From: Pieris napi
Lineage: Eukaryota; Arthropoda; Insecta; Lepidoptera; Pieridae
DNA: 64,000 nt
NCBI RefSeq assembly: GCF_905475465.1
Contig: NC_062242.1
Coordinates: 4,925,501 to 4,989,500, forward strand
Direction: 5' to 3'
The notes beneath the pieces were generated by a model that was given only the letters and a program-made list of their open reading frames with translations, was not told where the DNA came from and did no database searches. Each line of letters begins with the position of its first letter. Position 1 is the first letter of the stretch. Below are positions 23,301-34,199 of the stretch, one piece after another. The position numbers and the translations under genes were made by a program.

Positions 23301-26300
23301 CGGCTGTGGGTGTAGTCTTTGGTTTTGCGCCTACATCTACAAAAAGCAAAGTTACGTGGTAAGTTTTTATACCGAAGTATCCCTTCCAGATTCAAAAAGG
23401 TTAATTTGTATGTTATTTGACGATATTTAAGTATTGTTAGTTATATTCAAACGGTAATAAGCATTAGTAGCGAGCAAAATGTTTATACAAGAAAGCATAT
23501 TTTATCGGATTTCAACAGGTTTCAAGAATTTTTTAACGATTTCGCGTGTTTATATGAGCATGGGATCATTGTAGTAAGATAATCAACATATGTCTCTGTC
23601 ACTGGTTTTTATATTGCCTCTTTTTACAAAATAAATTAACACACATTCAGTTTACAGCAATTAAAACGAGTAAAATTTTGATAATTTTAGAATTACAATA
23701 AATCCCGTAAGCCGATTTCACAGAGGCCAATAAATTAGTAGTTGTTCAGTACTACATATTATTATGTATTTTGTTCTAATTTCGTATATTTCGTACATAG
23801 ATATATCAAATTAAGGTAAATACATATTTTACGTATAATTACGTCATTTAAAGTAATCACTTATTTTGGTGTGACCAAAAGATTTTGATGTACAGGGTTT
23901 TCAATAAAATTTAACTTTTGCAGTGTGCCTTGGCTTTCATTCCAAGAAGCTACACTGTGTCTAAAATCATTGTCTTAATTTTTTAGTGTACTATCAAATT
24001 CTAATAGGACATTGTCATCAATGGAAGAATTTCCAAGAAAACCCTGCAGTATCGCGGGTTTTTCTTCCAACACGCCGTCACCCCCGATGTATTTCTAAAA
24101 CCTGCTTTCTTGAAACAATTGTTAATGGTTCCTGTCTTAATTGCTAGCCGCTGCCACAAGGAATAATAGGTGTTGTTATTAGGCGTTTTAAACGGGATGA
24201 CGAATCGTATTATGCTTTAAAAAATTATGAACTTCAAGTTACAGGAACTGATAAAGTGGTGTATTCTGTGAGAAATCGTATTGAGTATGATTGCATTAAG
24301 CGGGCTCTACTGTATTAGTGTGAAGTAAGAATTATTCAACTGAAATAGGCAAAACGTCGGAAGATATATGTGTAAGTATATTTTTTTACTTCAGTAAATG
24401 TAAATTGAAGTTTATTAATTATATTATTTGTAATCTGGTTAAAAACGTAGTTTCTTGTAAAAGTTCTGTAATGTGTATTATAAATATAATTGTTTATTCT
24501 ACACAACGCACACTTATAATAACTCTGAGCCACATTCTCAAATACATATACAAATATATACAACTCTTACATATTACACGAACGCAAATCCATTCACATA
24601 CTCATACACAAACGCATACTTAAAGTCATATTTTTTTTAATGAATAACTTATAATCCTTTTACTTTAAATATGCACCATATACCACGGAAGAGTTGTAAT
24701 CTAGTAACCCACAACACAAGTGTGTGGGAGTGTGGAAACTACCGTTAGATCAATTTTGTCACAATCATATTTTGTTATGAATAAAGTTTATTCTTATTAT
24801 TATTTATCATAAAAATACGATTTCCTTTGATTTCAACATTACTTTTTCCCAAATTAAAACAAAATTGTTGGTCAATAAGAATTTATAAAGGGAAATAGTT
24901 TTAAAACTCCACTTTCAAAGCATTACTTAACTTTGATAACCATTACTTTCAAGGTCGAATTAAAGATAAAATTAGGACATAATAATTAATAATAGTGCAC
25001 AAAACATACCAAGTGTTCGTATTGTAATAGCTTTGCTCATCATTCCCTCTCCGATGGTATTCTTACTATTAACTTGAAATTCATATGTGGTCCCTGGCTG
25101 AAGCCTATTTATTGTGACCTGAAAAGTTAAAGAATTGTTTTCAAATTTTTGCAGTGTGCATTTGAATAAGTATACATCGAATGGATAATAAAACAAAATA
25201 TACACGTTTCTTCTTGATAATTTCTTCGCAACCTACAGACAAATGTACGTCTCGTAGCAATCACAAGGATCCAATAATTACAGGTAGACGAAAAAAGCTT
25301 ATAAAAGAAAAATTAAGTTCATTTATTTCTATATATTTTTTACGTGATCGTCAGTTATCGATACTTACCAAGTTTACAGACATGTTGAAGATTGACATTT
25401 TTTTAATGCGAACAAAACAACACTTACAAACGTAGCTCCGGATGGCGTAACAGGCACTTTGGTCCATTCAGAGAAACCCGCTTCCCGATACCAAATTGTG
25501 TAGTCCTGTTTATAGTCTGGTCCGCCAGCGTAACCTGGTTGCCATCGTAACGTGACCTGAAACTCTGTCGCTGTTCCCGAAACATTGTATGGTGCATGTG
25601 GCTGAGTACCTTCTATCACCAGCTGGGTATCAGCCACTATTGTTGCTACCTGGAGGAATAATGAACTAACATGATACAAGGATAGCGTAGCTACATATGT
25701 ATAGCCATAACATAATCTTTGTAGGGCTTGATATTGATACAACATATAACAGAGACAAAACACATGCATGACAGTCTGTCGGCCACAGAAGAAGATGCCC
25801 TTTGGCTTTAGCCTTTATCTAAGAACCGCCTTTGCCACCATTTTGAGGTCTAACACAAGACTAATTGTGGCGGTATTGGCCAAAAATAACGCATGACTTT
25901 ATTTAATATTTTAACTACATATTCAGTCGTTGCTGATGTCCTAAATAATAATGACAATTGATAGTTCACATTTTATTAACGATATAGCTACCGACAAACT
26001 AAATGATGCACGAAATAATTAGATCTGATAATTATTGTAAAAAACACATTACCTCATTAGAGGCCACACATTGGTAGATCCCAAAGTCCTGACGTCGTAA
26101 TGTGTCGATGGTGATATTCCCTCCTAGCGCCCTCACTCTATTCTTCTGAAGAGGAAGACCATCTCTTCGTCTCCAGACAACGCTGGGTCGTTGAGTGCCT
26201 TCAGCCTCTTGAGCTTCGCAATGCATCTCCACAGATTCCCCAACCTGTATACGTTTTATTTAAAAACTATTTTGTCCCAATATAGATAGAAATTTGTTCG

Positions 26301-29300
26301 ATATACGCCAATAATGTTTCACTAGTAATATGTATTTTATTTATTTCAATGTACATAGATTTTTTTATATTTTGCCCAAGAAAAATAATCCTTAAATCTC
26401 ATTACGAGTAAATAGATTTTTATACGAAATTATTTTACTGTACCTTTCTTTGGTACAACGGTTCAGGCTCTACTGTGAAAACTGGTGGCTTTCTGACCAA
26501 TACTTCCATTGGACCTGCAACAACAATTCAATATATCTATCATCAGAAATAGGTTACGAAAAATGTAAATATTCAGTTATTCAAGAAGATACGAGTATTG
26601 AGCTCCTTATTTTGTTTAAACAAAGTTTAAAAACATTTTTTAGTGTCTATTGCCATTCAGGGTAGGCACAAAAAAACTAATAAAAAAAATACTGTTCATT
26701 AACTGATAGGCCTCCGGTGTAAACCCGCAAATGTAAATCATTTTTAACCGGAGATTCTAAGAGAGTTTACGAAAACTGCGTACGAAATTGTCTCAATGCT
26801 ATTTAATAATAATTACCCGAAGATCCTTGAGTCCCTTGTGCATTATACGGTGTGCAGGTATACCTTCCCTGGTGATTCTGATTAACTCTCGTAAATAGCA
26901 GGGAACCATTGTTCATAATAACAATGTCTTTCGTCTGATACGGCTCTAGAAGTCTCTTGTCCTTCGTCCACGTGACGTATTGTAGAGGAGGATTAGCTTT
27001 TATGTAGCACTGAACTACGCCAGCCAGACGAAAAGGTAGATATTGGACTGTTGGAGTGAAAGTCACTTTGGCTGGATCTGTGAGAGATATTTTGCTTTAT
27101 TTTTAACGTATCGTAAACTAAATATTGCTACTAGTCTTTTTAACGTTTTTTTAAGTGTGATAATTTAAGAACTTCCTATTAGTTGGGAGAGCTCTGGATC
27201 CTTTAAATTGATAATGACACGCAAGAACATTTATGCAATCATAATCAATATTACCTATAGCATATCAAGAAATCAGTCGTCAACCTGAACTATGGTTATT
27301 GATTAAATAACTGAGAATGAATCTTTAAAATGTATAAACAGTTATTATTAACTGGCGCAATAAAAAAAACAATTAGTGTTGACAGCGGCGCTATTTGGTG
27401 TCACAAAAATGTGAGGAAAATTTTTCAAACATTATTGCGTGTTCCTTTCTAAACACAGGTCAAATTAAGGTCAAAAAGTTTTATATAAAGAAAAGGTTAT
27501 TTTTTATTATTTAAAATTTAACGTTTATTTAGTTTGAATAAATGTAAACTTACACTCCACGTTCAAATATGCGGAAGCACTCTGTGGATCTCCGATACCG
27601 TTTGAGACCTCGCATAAGTACTGACCGGAGTCGTCAGCAGCTACAGGGTTAATTACTAAGGCTCCATCACGTCTGATTGTGACCCTTGTCTCCAACGCCG
27701 CTACCTCAGCCACGGGAGCACCCTCGCGAAACCATTTAACAGTCACATTGCCTGGTAAAGCTTTAGCCTCACAGGAAAACTGGACTTTCTCCCCTTCAAG
27801 CTTTGTTTGGTTTGTTGGCGGCATCTAAAATTGGCAAAATATATTTGTCTCATGGGTGTGACAATCTATCACTTAAATTATTATTATTATTATCATTTAA
27901 ATATTTTTTTATACGACGAAGGGCTTACTAAACTATGAATATTTTAATTATATTGCCTTTTGCTGCCTTTTTAAGTTTTAAGATTGATAATTCAATTTTA
28001 CACTAATTTAGCTTACATTTTAAAAACGTTTTAAAATGAAGGAAATTGTCTTCACTTTATAACTAGTCAATTTGAGAAACTGCATACATTAATGAGGTAA
28101 TTATAAATTCAGCTTGCAAAGTTTCCACTGCTTAATCGAAAAATTATTCCAGTTCATTGCATACCAAAGTATAAGAATTATACATTTTTCATTTTACGAT
28201 TTCATTAAATGCCATTTTACGAGTATGCACCTTCAACGCGAATATATTTAGTGATATTATTTTGAATACTTTATTGAATAATTGCTATTTATATCATTTT
28301 TGGCTAATTAATACTAATATAGTGTCTCGAATGAACATTTTGTTGCTGTATTAAAAATATACGACCCATTTTGCCACCTTACTCTTTTCATAACAGCTTA
28401 CAACAATCACAATATATTTAATTGAGGAGACGAAATGTATCTACACCATAATATAAAGAACAAGGACTTAGCAAGTAAGTGTAAGAGGGATGCATAAAAA
28501 ACTAAAATTAAGTAAATAAATCTTACCGTGATAACAGCGCCACCAGCGATAATGACTCTGGCCGTATGAGAGACTTGGCCCTCCCCATTTCGTGCAATAC
28601 ACGTATAGTCTCCGATATCTTCATGTCTGATGTTACTGATGCGGAGTTCGGTGCCATCGTTGAAGATACCAACTGTTCCAGATGGTTCCACAGGGTTAGC
28701 GTCTTTGTACCATAGAATTTCTGGGGTTGGTGTGCCTTCTGCTTGGCAGTTGAGTATTATGGCATCACCTATTTAACAATAAGTACTTAATGAACTAACT
28801 AATGGGAATCAAGAAATAAGATTAGGTAAGACACGACAGAAGCGAAGAACACAGGATTCTTTTTACTTATTATACTCGAATAAAATTACGATTTTCGCTA
28901 TCATTAAAGTTTCTATTGCTATTAATATTAGATTCACTATTGCTTTCTGAGAGTTATTGGAATATTATTGACATAGTTTCTTGTTCCGTGAAAATAAGAG
29001 AACTATTTTTAATAAACAAAATAGATGATGTTTTGATTTAAGTATTTCTTTTGTCTCACCTAGGTTAACGTATATAATCTCCTCCGGCGTGATAGAGAAT
29101 CTCGGTGGGGCGTGCACGTCCAAATGGAACCACGTGCCGTTTTTGTGCTGGTTTGGAGACCGGTTAAGGAATACCACCTTACATTCGTACCATCCCTGTA
29201 AGAAAGTACATTGATATACATCATAAAGACGAGTTCTTGGTAAATAACAAATACCTTGCCATATAAGATGCAGTCCATGTACCTTACATATATCTTCGAT

Positions 29301-32300
29301 GTGCATAAAGTATATATGATGTACTTGCCGTTAGTTTATCATCTTGTAGAACAATTGTTTATATTTTTAAGTATTACAATGATTTGAATTAAGAAGCAGT
29401 TCAAAAAATGTAATGAGTTATAATTATTATGATGATGTCGTTAGATTGTTAGGTGAACCCATACAAAAATTTAACGATGGAAGGTAAAAATGTGGAAAAG
29501 TAGTAAGGAAAATTTGATTTTACCTGGTCCGATTCTCGTATATTAGTGAGGTTGAGACTGGCAGCGCCATAAGGCGAATCGGGTGCCACGCGCGACACTC
29601 TGCCCTCATAGCCCTCTCCACTGTGAGTCGGGTAGCTCTCGTACCAGATGTATATCGGTATGTCCTGACCCTATACACACCGTCAAATGTTAACATCTCA
29701 TAATCATCGGCGCGGTACACCTTCCGTTACCTAACTACGAACAATATCGACCACAACGCGTTCACTACATATATGTACAACAATGTCTTGTAGGAAGATG
29801 TCAAACTAAATACCAACAAAAACTAACTACAAGCATGCCAGTGTTACATAAGAATTTTGTAAGTAAAATTCGTATCTTCACGTGTAAAACATAAGCTTGT
29901 GTCATGCTAAATGTTGTTATTACAAGAAACATGCGATTCGGCTTAAATACGTAATATACACCATGTCAAAAAGGCAGATGTACTTTGTGTCTTTACGCAA
30001 GCTGATAGAATAACATGCGTTAAGACCAATGTTCCGCCTAAGTGAAATGCGTAGATTTCTAAATTAGCAGATACAGCGTGGGTACAGCCCACAGCCACAG
30101 GAAGAGAGACAGTCAGAACCACCGCCAGTGCGCGAGGGAGTGCGCGTGCGACGTGTCAGCCTTTATAAGCTTTCGCCAAACATACTGCAAAGTCGAGGTC
30201 TAAGGGGTAAATTAATTTTCACAATTTTTAAAGATTTTTGTACTGTTTATATTTTAATTAATTTGAATGTAGTGTATTTTTAAGCTATGTTTGGCTTTAT
30301 TTATTTTGCATTGAAGGGACACCAGAAGAAAAAAAAGACTGTTTTTTGTGAAATAAAATAAAATTAGCGTTTAATATTACAGTTTGGCTGGCGATCGCAT
30401 AAGCAACGTGCTCCCATTTTATCGAAGAGAAATCGGTGCGCCCAAAACAATTGAATAAAAAAAATCAAAGATATATGTGAGTGTAGTGTGTTTTATTGTA
30501 CGGGGGTCTGCTGCTCTCTCGGACACGTTTCTAAGGTCTTTGTCACTGTGGTGTTTTGTCCTATTAGTGGGCGACGCGACAATCAATACGTTGAAGAGGC
30601 ATCACATTGCTGCATACAAACTTTACCAGGATATTTATTTGTTGTTTAAATTCAATCATAATTAATAATTGCAAATTAATTTAAATAATGCTATTAAATA
30701 AGATGGTCGTATGATTACTTTATGTTATTGAATTATGGTAGGTATGTTTAGAACTGGTCAAGTTTGCATGCACCATAAGGCATGCGCGGGTCGACGGGAT
30801 AATGGACAAACCCGGCCCGCGTTACTAGCACGGTACAATACGTGTCCCTTGGACAAGCATAAGATATACTTTACAGGCTGCGGAGCGCCACGACGCCACG
30901 ACCTTTACTGAACAGAAATACACACACGAAAGATGAGCAGCTTTGTAATGTAAGAGTGGAGTGTGACCGTCATACCGTTTCGCCTACCTTCTTCTCCCAC
31001 TGCAACACGTACGGCACGGGGACATCTTCGGGGAAATCCACCTGGCAGTTGAACACCACACTCTCACCGAGGATAGCCGTAATGTGTACGGCATCTTGGT
31101 GGTCTTGATGGCAAGTTACTATAATATACAAAATGAGATTGATATGAAACGGCAAACGTTTAAAATATCCTCGTGACTCGGCCATAGAAAAATAATAGTT
31201 CATTGGCTGATATTCGGTATCGCCATAAGTACCTAGTGACTTACGTTGTGTTAACAACACACATTAAAGTTATATACACATACATATTTTTATTTATGTA
31301 ACCAGAGTAAAGAACATTGTATCCACACCACAGGGGTTCACGATTATAACTTACTATTAAAAGAACCTAATAAAGATTATTAGGAATACGTATTCAATAA
31401 TTCTCCAATATTGGATGTTTTTCACAAAACTGTCAAAGTTATATAATTTATTTTTATTTCTGTATTCCCTTTTTATCCTAGTGGAGATTTGACAATGATG
31501 AATCAGGGAAAATAATTGATTTGTGAAAAGTTAAATACAAAAAAAATATTGTTACTGTATAAATTTTTCTTCCTTCTTTTACAGAAACTTCACGAATTTC
31601 AAATAGCGTTTACATTAGACTAAACAGACATTACCTGTATCTTTTACTTGCCGATAATTGTAAATTTAACATAATCACATCTTACTTAAAATCACGAGGC
31701 CCTTAAGCTAAGAAAGTACTTCGTAAATAACTTCGTACTTCTATCTACGGACGAAGTAGCTAATAATGCAGTCCAAATAGACCTATTGTTCGTCTAACAA
31801 GCAATAGACTTATATATATGTAGACAGATTAGACACCCACAGATTGACCTAACCAGAATTACCTCAGTCTATTGAAATCAACCCGTGTGCGAGTGGATAG
31901 TGCATATTGTTTAGGATTCAGCACAAACCTATATCTACGTGTAAACGTAATAGGCTCCATGAACGTGTCCTTCCGCATTAAAATTGTTATGTAAATAATA
32001 ATAAAAACATTAGTAGATTTTTATCAGAATAAAAGTATTTTAATTTTTAGTTATACTACAAATATAAAGTATCATAATTGTTTTCACATTTTTGATATTA
32101 TATCAGTGTTCCAACGGATGTCGGACATGTACGGATGTAATAAACGCGATACGCGATAATATAATTTAAATATATCAGCACAACATATATATATTAAACT
32201 CACGCCGACTGTAGGTTATAATTACAGTGATTAATTGTTTTTCTTCGACGGCTACTATCACCTCAGAGTAACCTAAAGAAAAACAAAAGCAAGCTAGTCA

Positions 32301-32405
32301 CCCAGTTACTGAGTAAAAAGATATTTCCTTACCCGGCAAATATACAATCAGTAGAAGCAGCAGGCCGGCGGCGATGTGCGGCGTTAGCTCGGCGCGCCAG
32401 CCCAT
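19344..32405 (-). CDS. tutl: turtle: Ig/FNIII transmembrane adhesion receptor (IGSF9 family), full coding region
   Basis: Sixteen exons join in frame to about 1,136 residues; a possible extra 69-nt exon would make 1,159. Domains in order: signal peptide 1-25; Ig1 with Cys49/Trp65/Cys126; Ig2 with Cys174/Trp186/Cys223; Ig3 with Cys265/Trp278/Cys318; Ig4 with Cys361/Trp374/Cys412; Ig5 with Cys457/Trp472/Cys507; FNIII-1 about 528-622; linker; FNIII-2 about 652-760; membrane span about 752-775 (AITAGVVGGILFFIVAIILS) followed by the stop-transfer KICNKRKRRK; and a 360-residue Pro/Ser/Arg-rich cytoplasmic tail. Motifs such as GWYECKVVFLNR, NGTWFHLDVHAPPRF and YTIKYRTDAQWKTLNRGQIR match remembered Drosophila Turtle closely. 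Turtle is a homophilic neuronal surface protein of the IGSF9/Dasm1 family acting in axon and dendrite patterning and tiling. Introns carry a LINE remnant. Confidence 0.95.
20750..20819 (-). CDS. tutl: tutl exon: juxtamembrane
   Basis: A 70-nt exon encoding YNMVAARLTDLRAADSTQVP and FK. It matches the VACRxTDxR juxtamembrane motif remembered from Turtle. Acceptor GATTGCAG, donor AGAA|GTAAGT. Confidence 0.85.
21351..21578 (-). CDS. tutl: tutl exon: FNIII-2 end and membrane span
   Basis: Encodes NLVGGRTYYFRILANSATSY, the hydrophobic span ITAGVVGGILFFIVAIIL and basic NKRKRRKQEK. Donor AAAG|GTGAGT. Confidence 0.95.
21718..22327 (-). mobile_element. 5'-truncated non-LTR retrotransposon (LINE) in a tutl intron
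   Basis: An open frame ending at 21923 carries a reverse-transcriptase C-terminus of a kind common in lepidopteran LINEs: NTRNRTNLSVRPTRLQKI, CIRFYNKLPSAIRELSLNKF and KAFYKFEDYLNDPNPWD. About 200 bp of 3' UTR follows, ending in AATAAAGATATT and repeats of TTTGAG near 21718-21735. The insert lies in the same orientation as tutl, between the two FNIII-2 exons. The RT palm and endonuclease domains are absent. Confidence 0.75.
22406..22591 (-). CDS. tutl: tutl exon: FNIII-2 first half
   Basis: Encodes GQPRNLTVTEVNNGFSISWQ and YTIKYRTDAQWKTLNRGQIR. Acceptor TTTTAATAG, donor CTTG|GTACGT. Confidence 0.93.
23253..23336 (-). CDS. tutl: tutl exon: inter-FNIII linker
   Basis: An 84-nt exon encoding VGAKPKTTPTAAGPIDEKIF and QNAPEGS. 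It is a multiple of three with phase-1 ends, so it could be skipped without loss of frame. The Pro/Thr-rich linker is poorly conserved in the family. Confidence 0.78.
24578..24620. repeat. short imperfect CACATA-type microsatellite
   Basis: Runs of ACAC/ATAC with imperfect hexamer periodicity inside a tutl intron. Confidence 0.4.
25010..25118 (-). CDS. tutl: tutl exon: FNIII-1 second half
   Basis: Encodes VTINRLQPGTTYEFQVNSKN and TIGEGMMSKAITIRTL. Donor CTTG|GTATGT, phase 1. Confidence 0.92.
25428..25649 (-). CDS. tutl: tutl exon: FNIII-1 first half
   Basis: Encodes TQLVIEGTQPHAPYNVSG, LRWQPGYAGGPDYKQDYTIW and TPSGATF; 74 codons, donor TTT|GTAAGT. Confidence 0.93.
26053..26244 (-). CDS. tutl: tutl exon: Ig5
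   Basis: Encodes VGESVEMHCEAQEAEGTQRP to FGIYQCVASNE; 64 codons, phase 0. Confidence 0.93.
26444..26514 (-). CDS. tutl: tutl exon: Ig4-Ig5 linker
   Basis: A 71-nt exon encoding PMEVLVRKPPVFTVEPEPLY then QRK. Acceptor GTTGTTGCAG, donor AAAG|GTACAG. Confidence 0.88.
26817..27077 (-). CDS. tutl: tutl exon: Ig4
   Basis: Encodes PAKVTFTPTVQYLPFRLAGV, VTWTKDKRLLEPYQ and GRYTCTPYNAQGTQGSS. Donor TCGG|GTAATT. Confidence 0.93.
27554..27824 (-). CDS. tutl: tutl exon: Ig3
   Basis: Encodes MPPTNQTKLEGEKVQFSCEA to GQYLCEVSNGIGDPQSASAY. Phase 0 in, phase 1 out at GAGT|GTAAGT. Confidence 0.93.
28527..28768 (-). CDS. tutl: tutl exon: Ig2
   Basis: Encodes DAIILNCQAEGTPTPEILWY to YTCIARNGEGQVSHTARVII. Acceptor AAATAG, donor ACG|GTAAGA. 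Confidence 0.93.
29060..29195 (-). CDS. tutl: tutl exon: end of Ig1, start of Ig2
   Basis: Encodes GWYECKVVFLNRSPNQHKNG, then APPRFSITPEEIIYVNL. Acceptor CTTACAG, donor CTAG|GTGAGA in phase 1. Confidence 0.93.
29524..29670 (-). CDS. tutl: tutl exon: Ig1 middle
   Basis: Encodes GQDIPIYIWYESYPTHSGEG to ASLNLTNIRESDQ; 49 codons, phase 0 at both ends. Confidence 0.92.
30160..30170 (-). promoter_or_regulatory. candidate internal TATA box in a tutl intron
   Basis: GCTTATAAAGG on the minus strand heads a locally GC-rich block (30085-30160) within the AT-rich intron below the first Ig1 exon. It could mark a second promoter giving a product without the signal peptide, but no leader exon was found. 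Confidence 0.2.
30976..31118 (-). CDS. tutl: tutl exon: start of Ig1
   Basis: Encodes TCHQDHQDAVHITAILGES, the Ig1 Cys (VFNCQVD) and VPYVLQWEKKVGET. Acceptor TATTATAG, donor ACG|GTATGA in phase 0. Confidence 0.9.
32204..32272 (-). CDS. tutl: candidate optional 69-nt exon of tutl
   Basis: Acceptor TTTTTCTTTAG and a perfect GTGAGT donor bound 69 nt that stay open in the phase set by exon 1 (GYSEVIVAVEEKQLITVIIT and three more residues). Exon 1 and the Ig1 exon also join directly in frame without it, so it would be a cassette. It has no match in remembered Turtle sequences. Confidence 0.35.
32333..32405 (-). CDS. tutl: tutl exon 1 (start, signal peptide)
   Basis: Start ATG at 32403-32405 gives MGWRAELTPHIAAGLLLLLI and a donor CCGG|GTAAGG in phase 1. 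The earlier ATG (32417-32419) runs into TAA after 11 codons, so it is not the start. Confidence 0.85.
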
Positions 32406-32444
32406 GCCTGCGCTCCCATGTCACGGCCGCGCGCGGCGACTCAT
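32384..32444 (-). promoter_or_regulatory. two upstream ORFs in the tutl leader
   Basis: uORF1 (32421-32444) encodes seven residues and ends TGA. uORF2 starts at 32419 and ends TAA at 32384, overlapping the main ATG (32405) in another frame. Both are read directly from the sequence and could lower translation of Turtle. Confidence 0.6.
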
Positions 32445-33917
32445 CCTCTTTGCATCACCTTCAAACAATTATATATGCTTAAACAATTTTATTTAAAATA
32501 ATTTGCGTAATAGGAATTTATTCATTTTTAGCCATCAAAATAGCGTAAAAAACGCGTATCCCAAGCTTGTAGGGCTGTGTGAGCCGGGATTTTTGGAGAT
32601 ATATTCACATAGATTTCCTTTATAAAAACTTTTGCTGTACTCGCTGAAGTTTTTAACGCCAGAAATGAATTGGATTCAATGTATTGAAACAAAATTATAA
32701 TTGTACATTATTATAAACATTACACACCTAAAAGGTATCTTACTTTTATTACTACCCTAAAAACATGTTATAAGTAGTTTATGTATTATCATGTAAAACC
32801 TTCTGTAGCAGACTAAGAATGTATACTTTCCCATTTATAAATTTATAATGTAATAAAAATAGGGGACTAAAAAGAAGGTAGCATAAGCTGACAAGACTGT
32901 AAAAAACAAATTGAAGTACACTTAAAACCGACATACTAGAAACGCGATAGCCATCAGGGGGAACAAATGACACAGGTCAGTCACTTCGATAACGCTGACG
33001 TTTCGATTTTTCCATAACAGCAACGAATACGGATTCTTGTAAAAAAAAATTGTAAATGTTTTCCAGTTTTGCCCAAATCGGGTCTCATAGCCATACCTAA
33101 ATGTGTATTCCTGTAGGTACGTGAAATCATAAAAACTAGTTATTTGTCAGCAATAGCATAGTGTAGAAACTATAAATAAAAATGCAAGCCTCATTACCTA
33201 CCCAAAAACAAATAATTCCGACCGATATATTTGGAGACCCATAATTCCATAGTAAAATTCACAAAAAGTTTATCCAAAACCGATAGGTCGTCGCCAAAAA
33301 AATTATAATATAGGAACTCTTTTATCGTATTAAAAGGTTTTATGCGTTATCGTAGTCCTTAATTATAATAAAATTCCTTATCGTAACTTAAAAATCACGA
33401 GTACATACTTCTACAGACGTTTAGTATTATTAATGGTGTTGGGGGTACAATACAATTGAATTTGTACGTGGCGTTTGGCCTTTATAATACGCCCTTGGGC
33501 TATTTTTTACCATTGGAATAATTGCACTGCATCACGATATATTTTCGACTCGCGACCGATCCCTTATTCTGTACACGTTAACATTAAGTGCCATTACGTT
33601 CTCTATTTTCATATAAAGTATATTTAAGCTAATCAATTTAAAAAGTGGTTAATATTGATATATACATTACATATCTAGAAAAGCTATTCTCAAAAATAAC
33701 TAAATAGGTTGCAGTAGGGAAGGGCTGAATATCTCGAAATAAAAATTCTCTTCTTAGTAATGCTGGTCAATTAAGGAATTTTAGATGGAATGCTATTAGC
33801 TCCTCGAGAGTATTTAGGTACAGCACTATGCTAGTGCATCAATACCTTGAGAACCGCAGTCCCTAGTCGGGTTATTGTAGCGGTCAGCGAAGACTAGGGC
33901 AATATTGATTTTCATAC

Positions 33918-34165
33918 CTTGTCACAGCGTATGTTCGCGTTATGGCCGGCACGCAGAGAGCGAGAGGGCTGGGTTGGGGACGAGAACGGCAATGTGTAAT
34001 GGTGCGGGGCTCCGTCATCTGTGGAGGGCGGTCATGGGCTCGCGGTTGGCGCGTGCGAGAGGTCGGGCGGCTGTCTGGGCACTGCCCGCCGTTTGCCGTA
34101 TCGATCGATGCGCGCGCAGCCGCCGCCCCGTGTGAATGGTCCCCGGCTCACGTGCTGAGCTCAAA
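33918..34165 (-). other. tutl: probable non-coding first exon and GC-rich promoter region of tutl
   Basis: A GC-rich, CpG-rich island (about 33940-34165) sits in AT-rich DNA. On the minus strand it ends in a strong donor, GTGACAAG|GTATGA, at 33918/33917. An acceptor TTGTTTGAAG lies just above the exon that carries the tutl ATG, near 32460. This fits a leader exon spliced over about 1.45 kb. Small open frames on the plus strand here reflect GC content. The transcription start is not resolved. Confidence 0.45.
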
Positions 34166-34199
34166 CCATGCTCAATGCTGCTTTAAGGACTAGCTAAGC

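Noticed and set aside
33905..34193. Plus-strand open frames in the GC-rich island
   Set aside because: Arg/Ala/Gly-rich translations of CpG-rich DNA; better explained as leader exon and promoter on the other strand.
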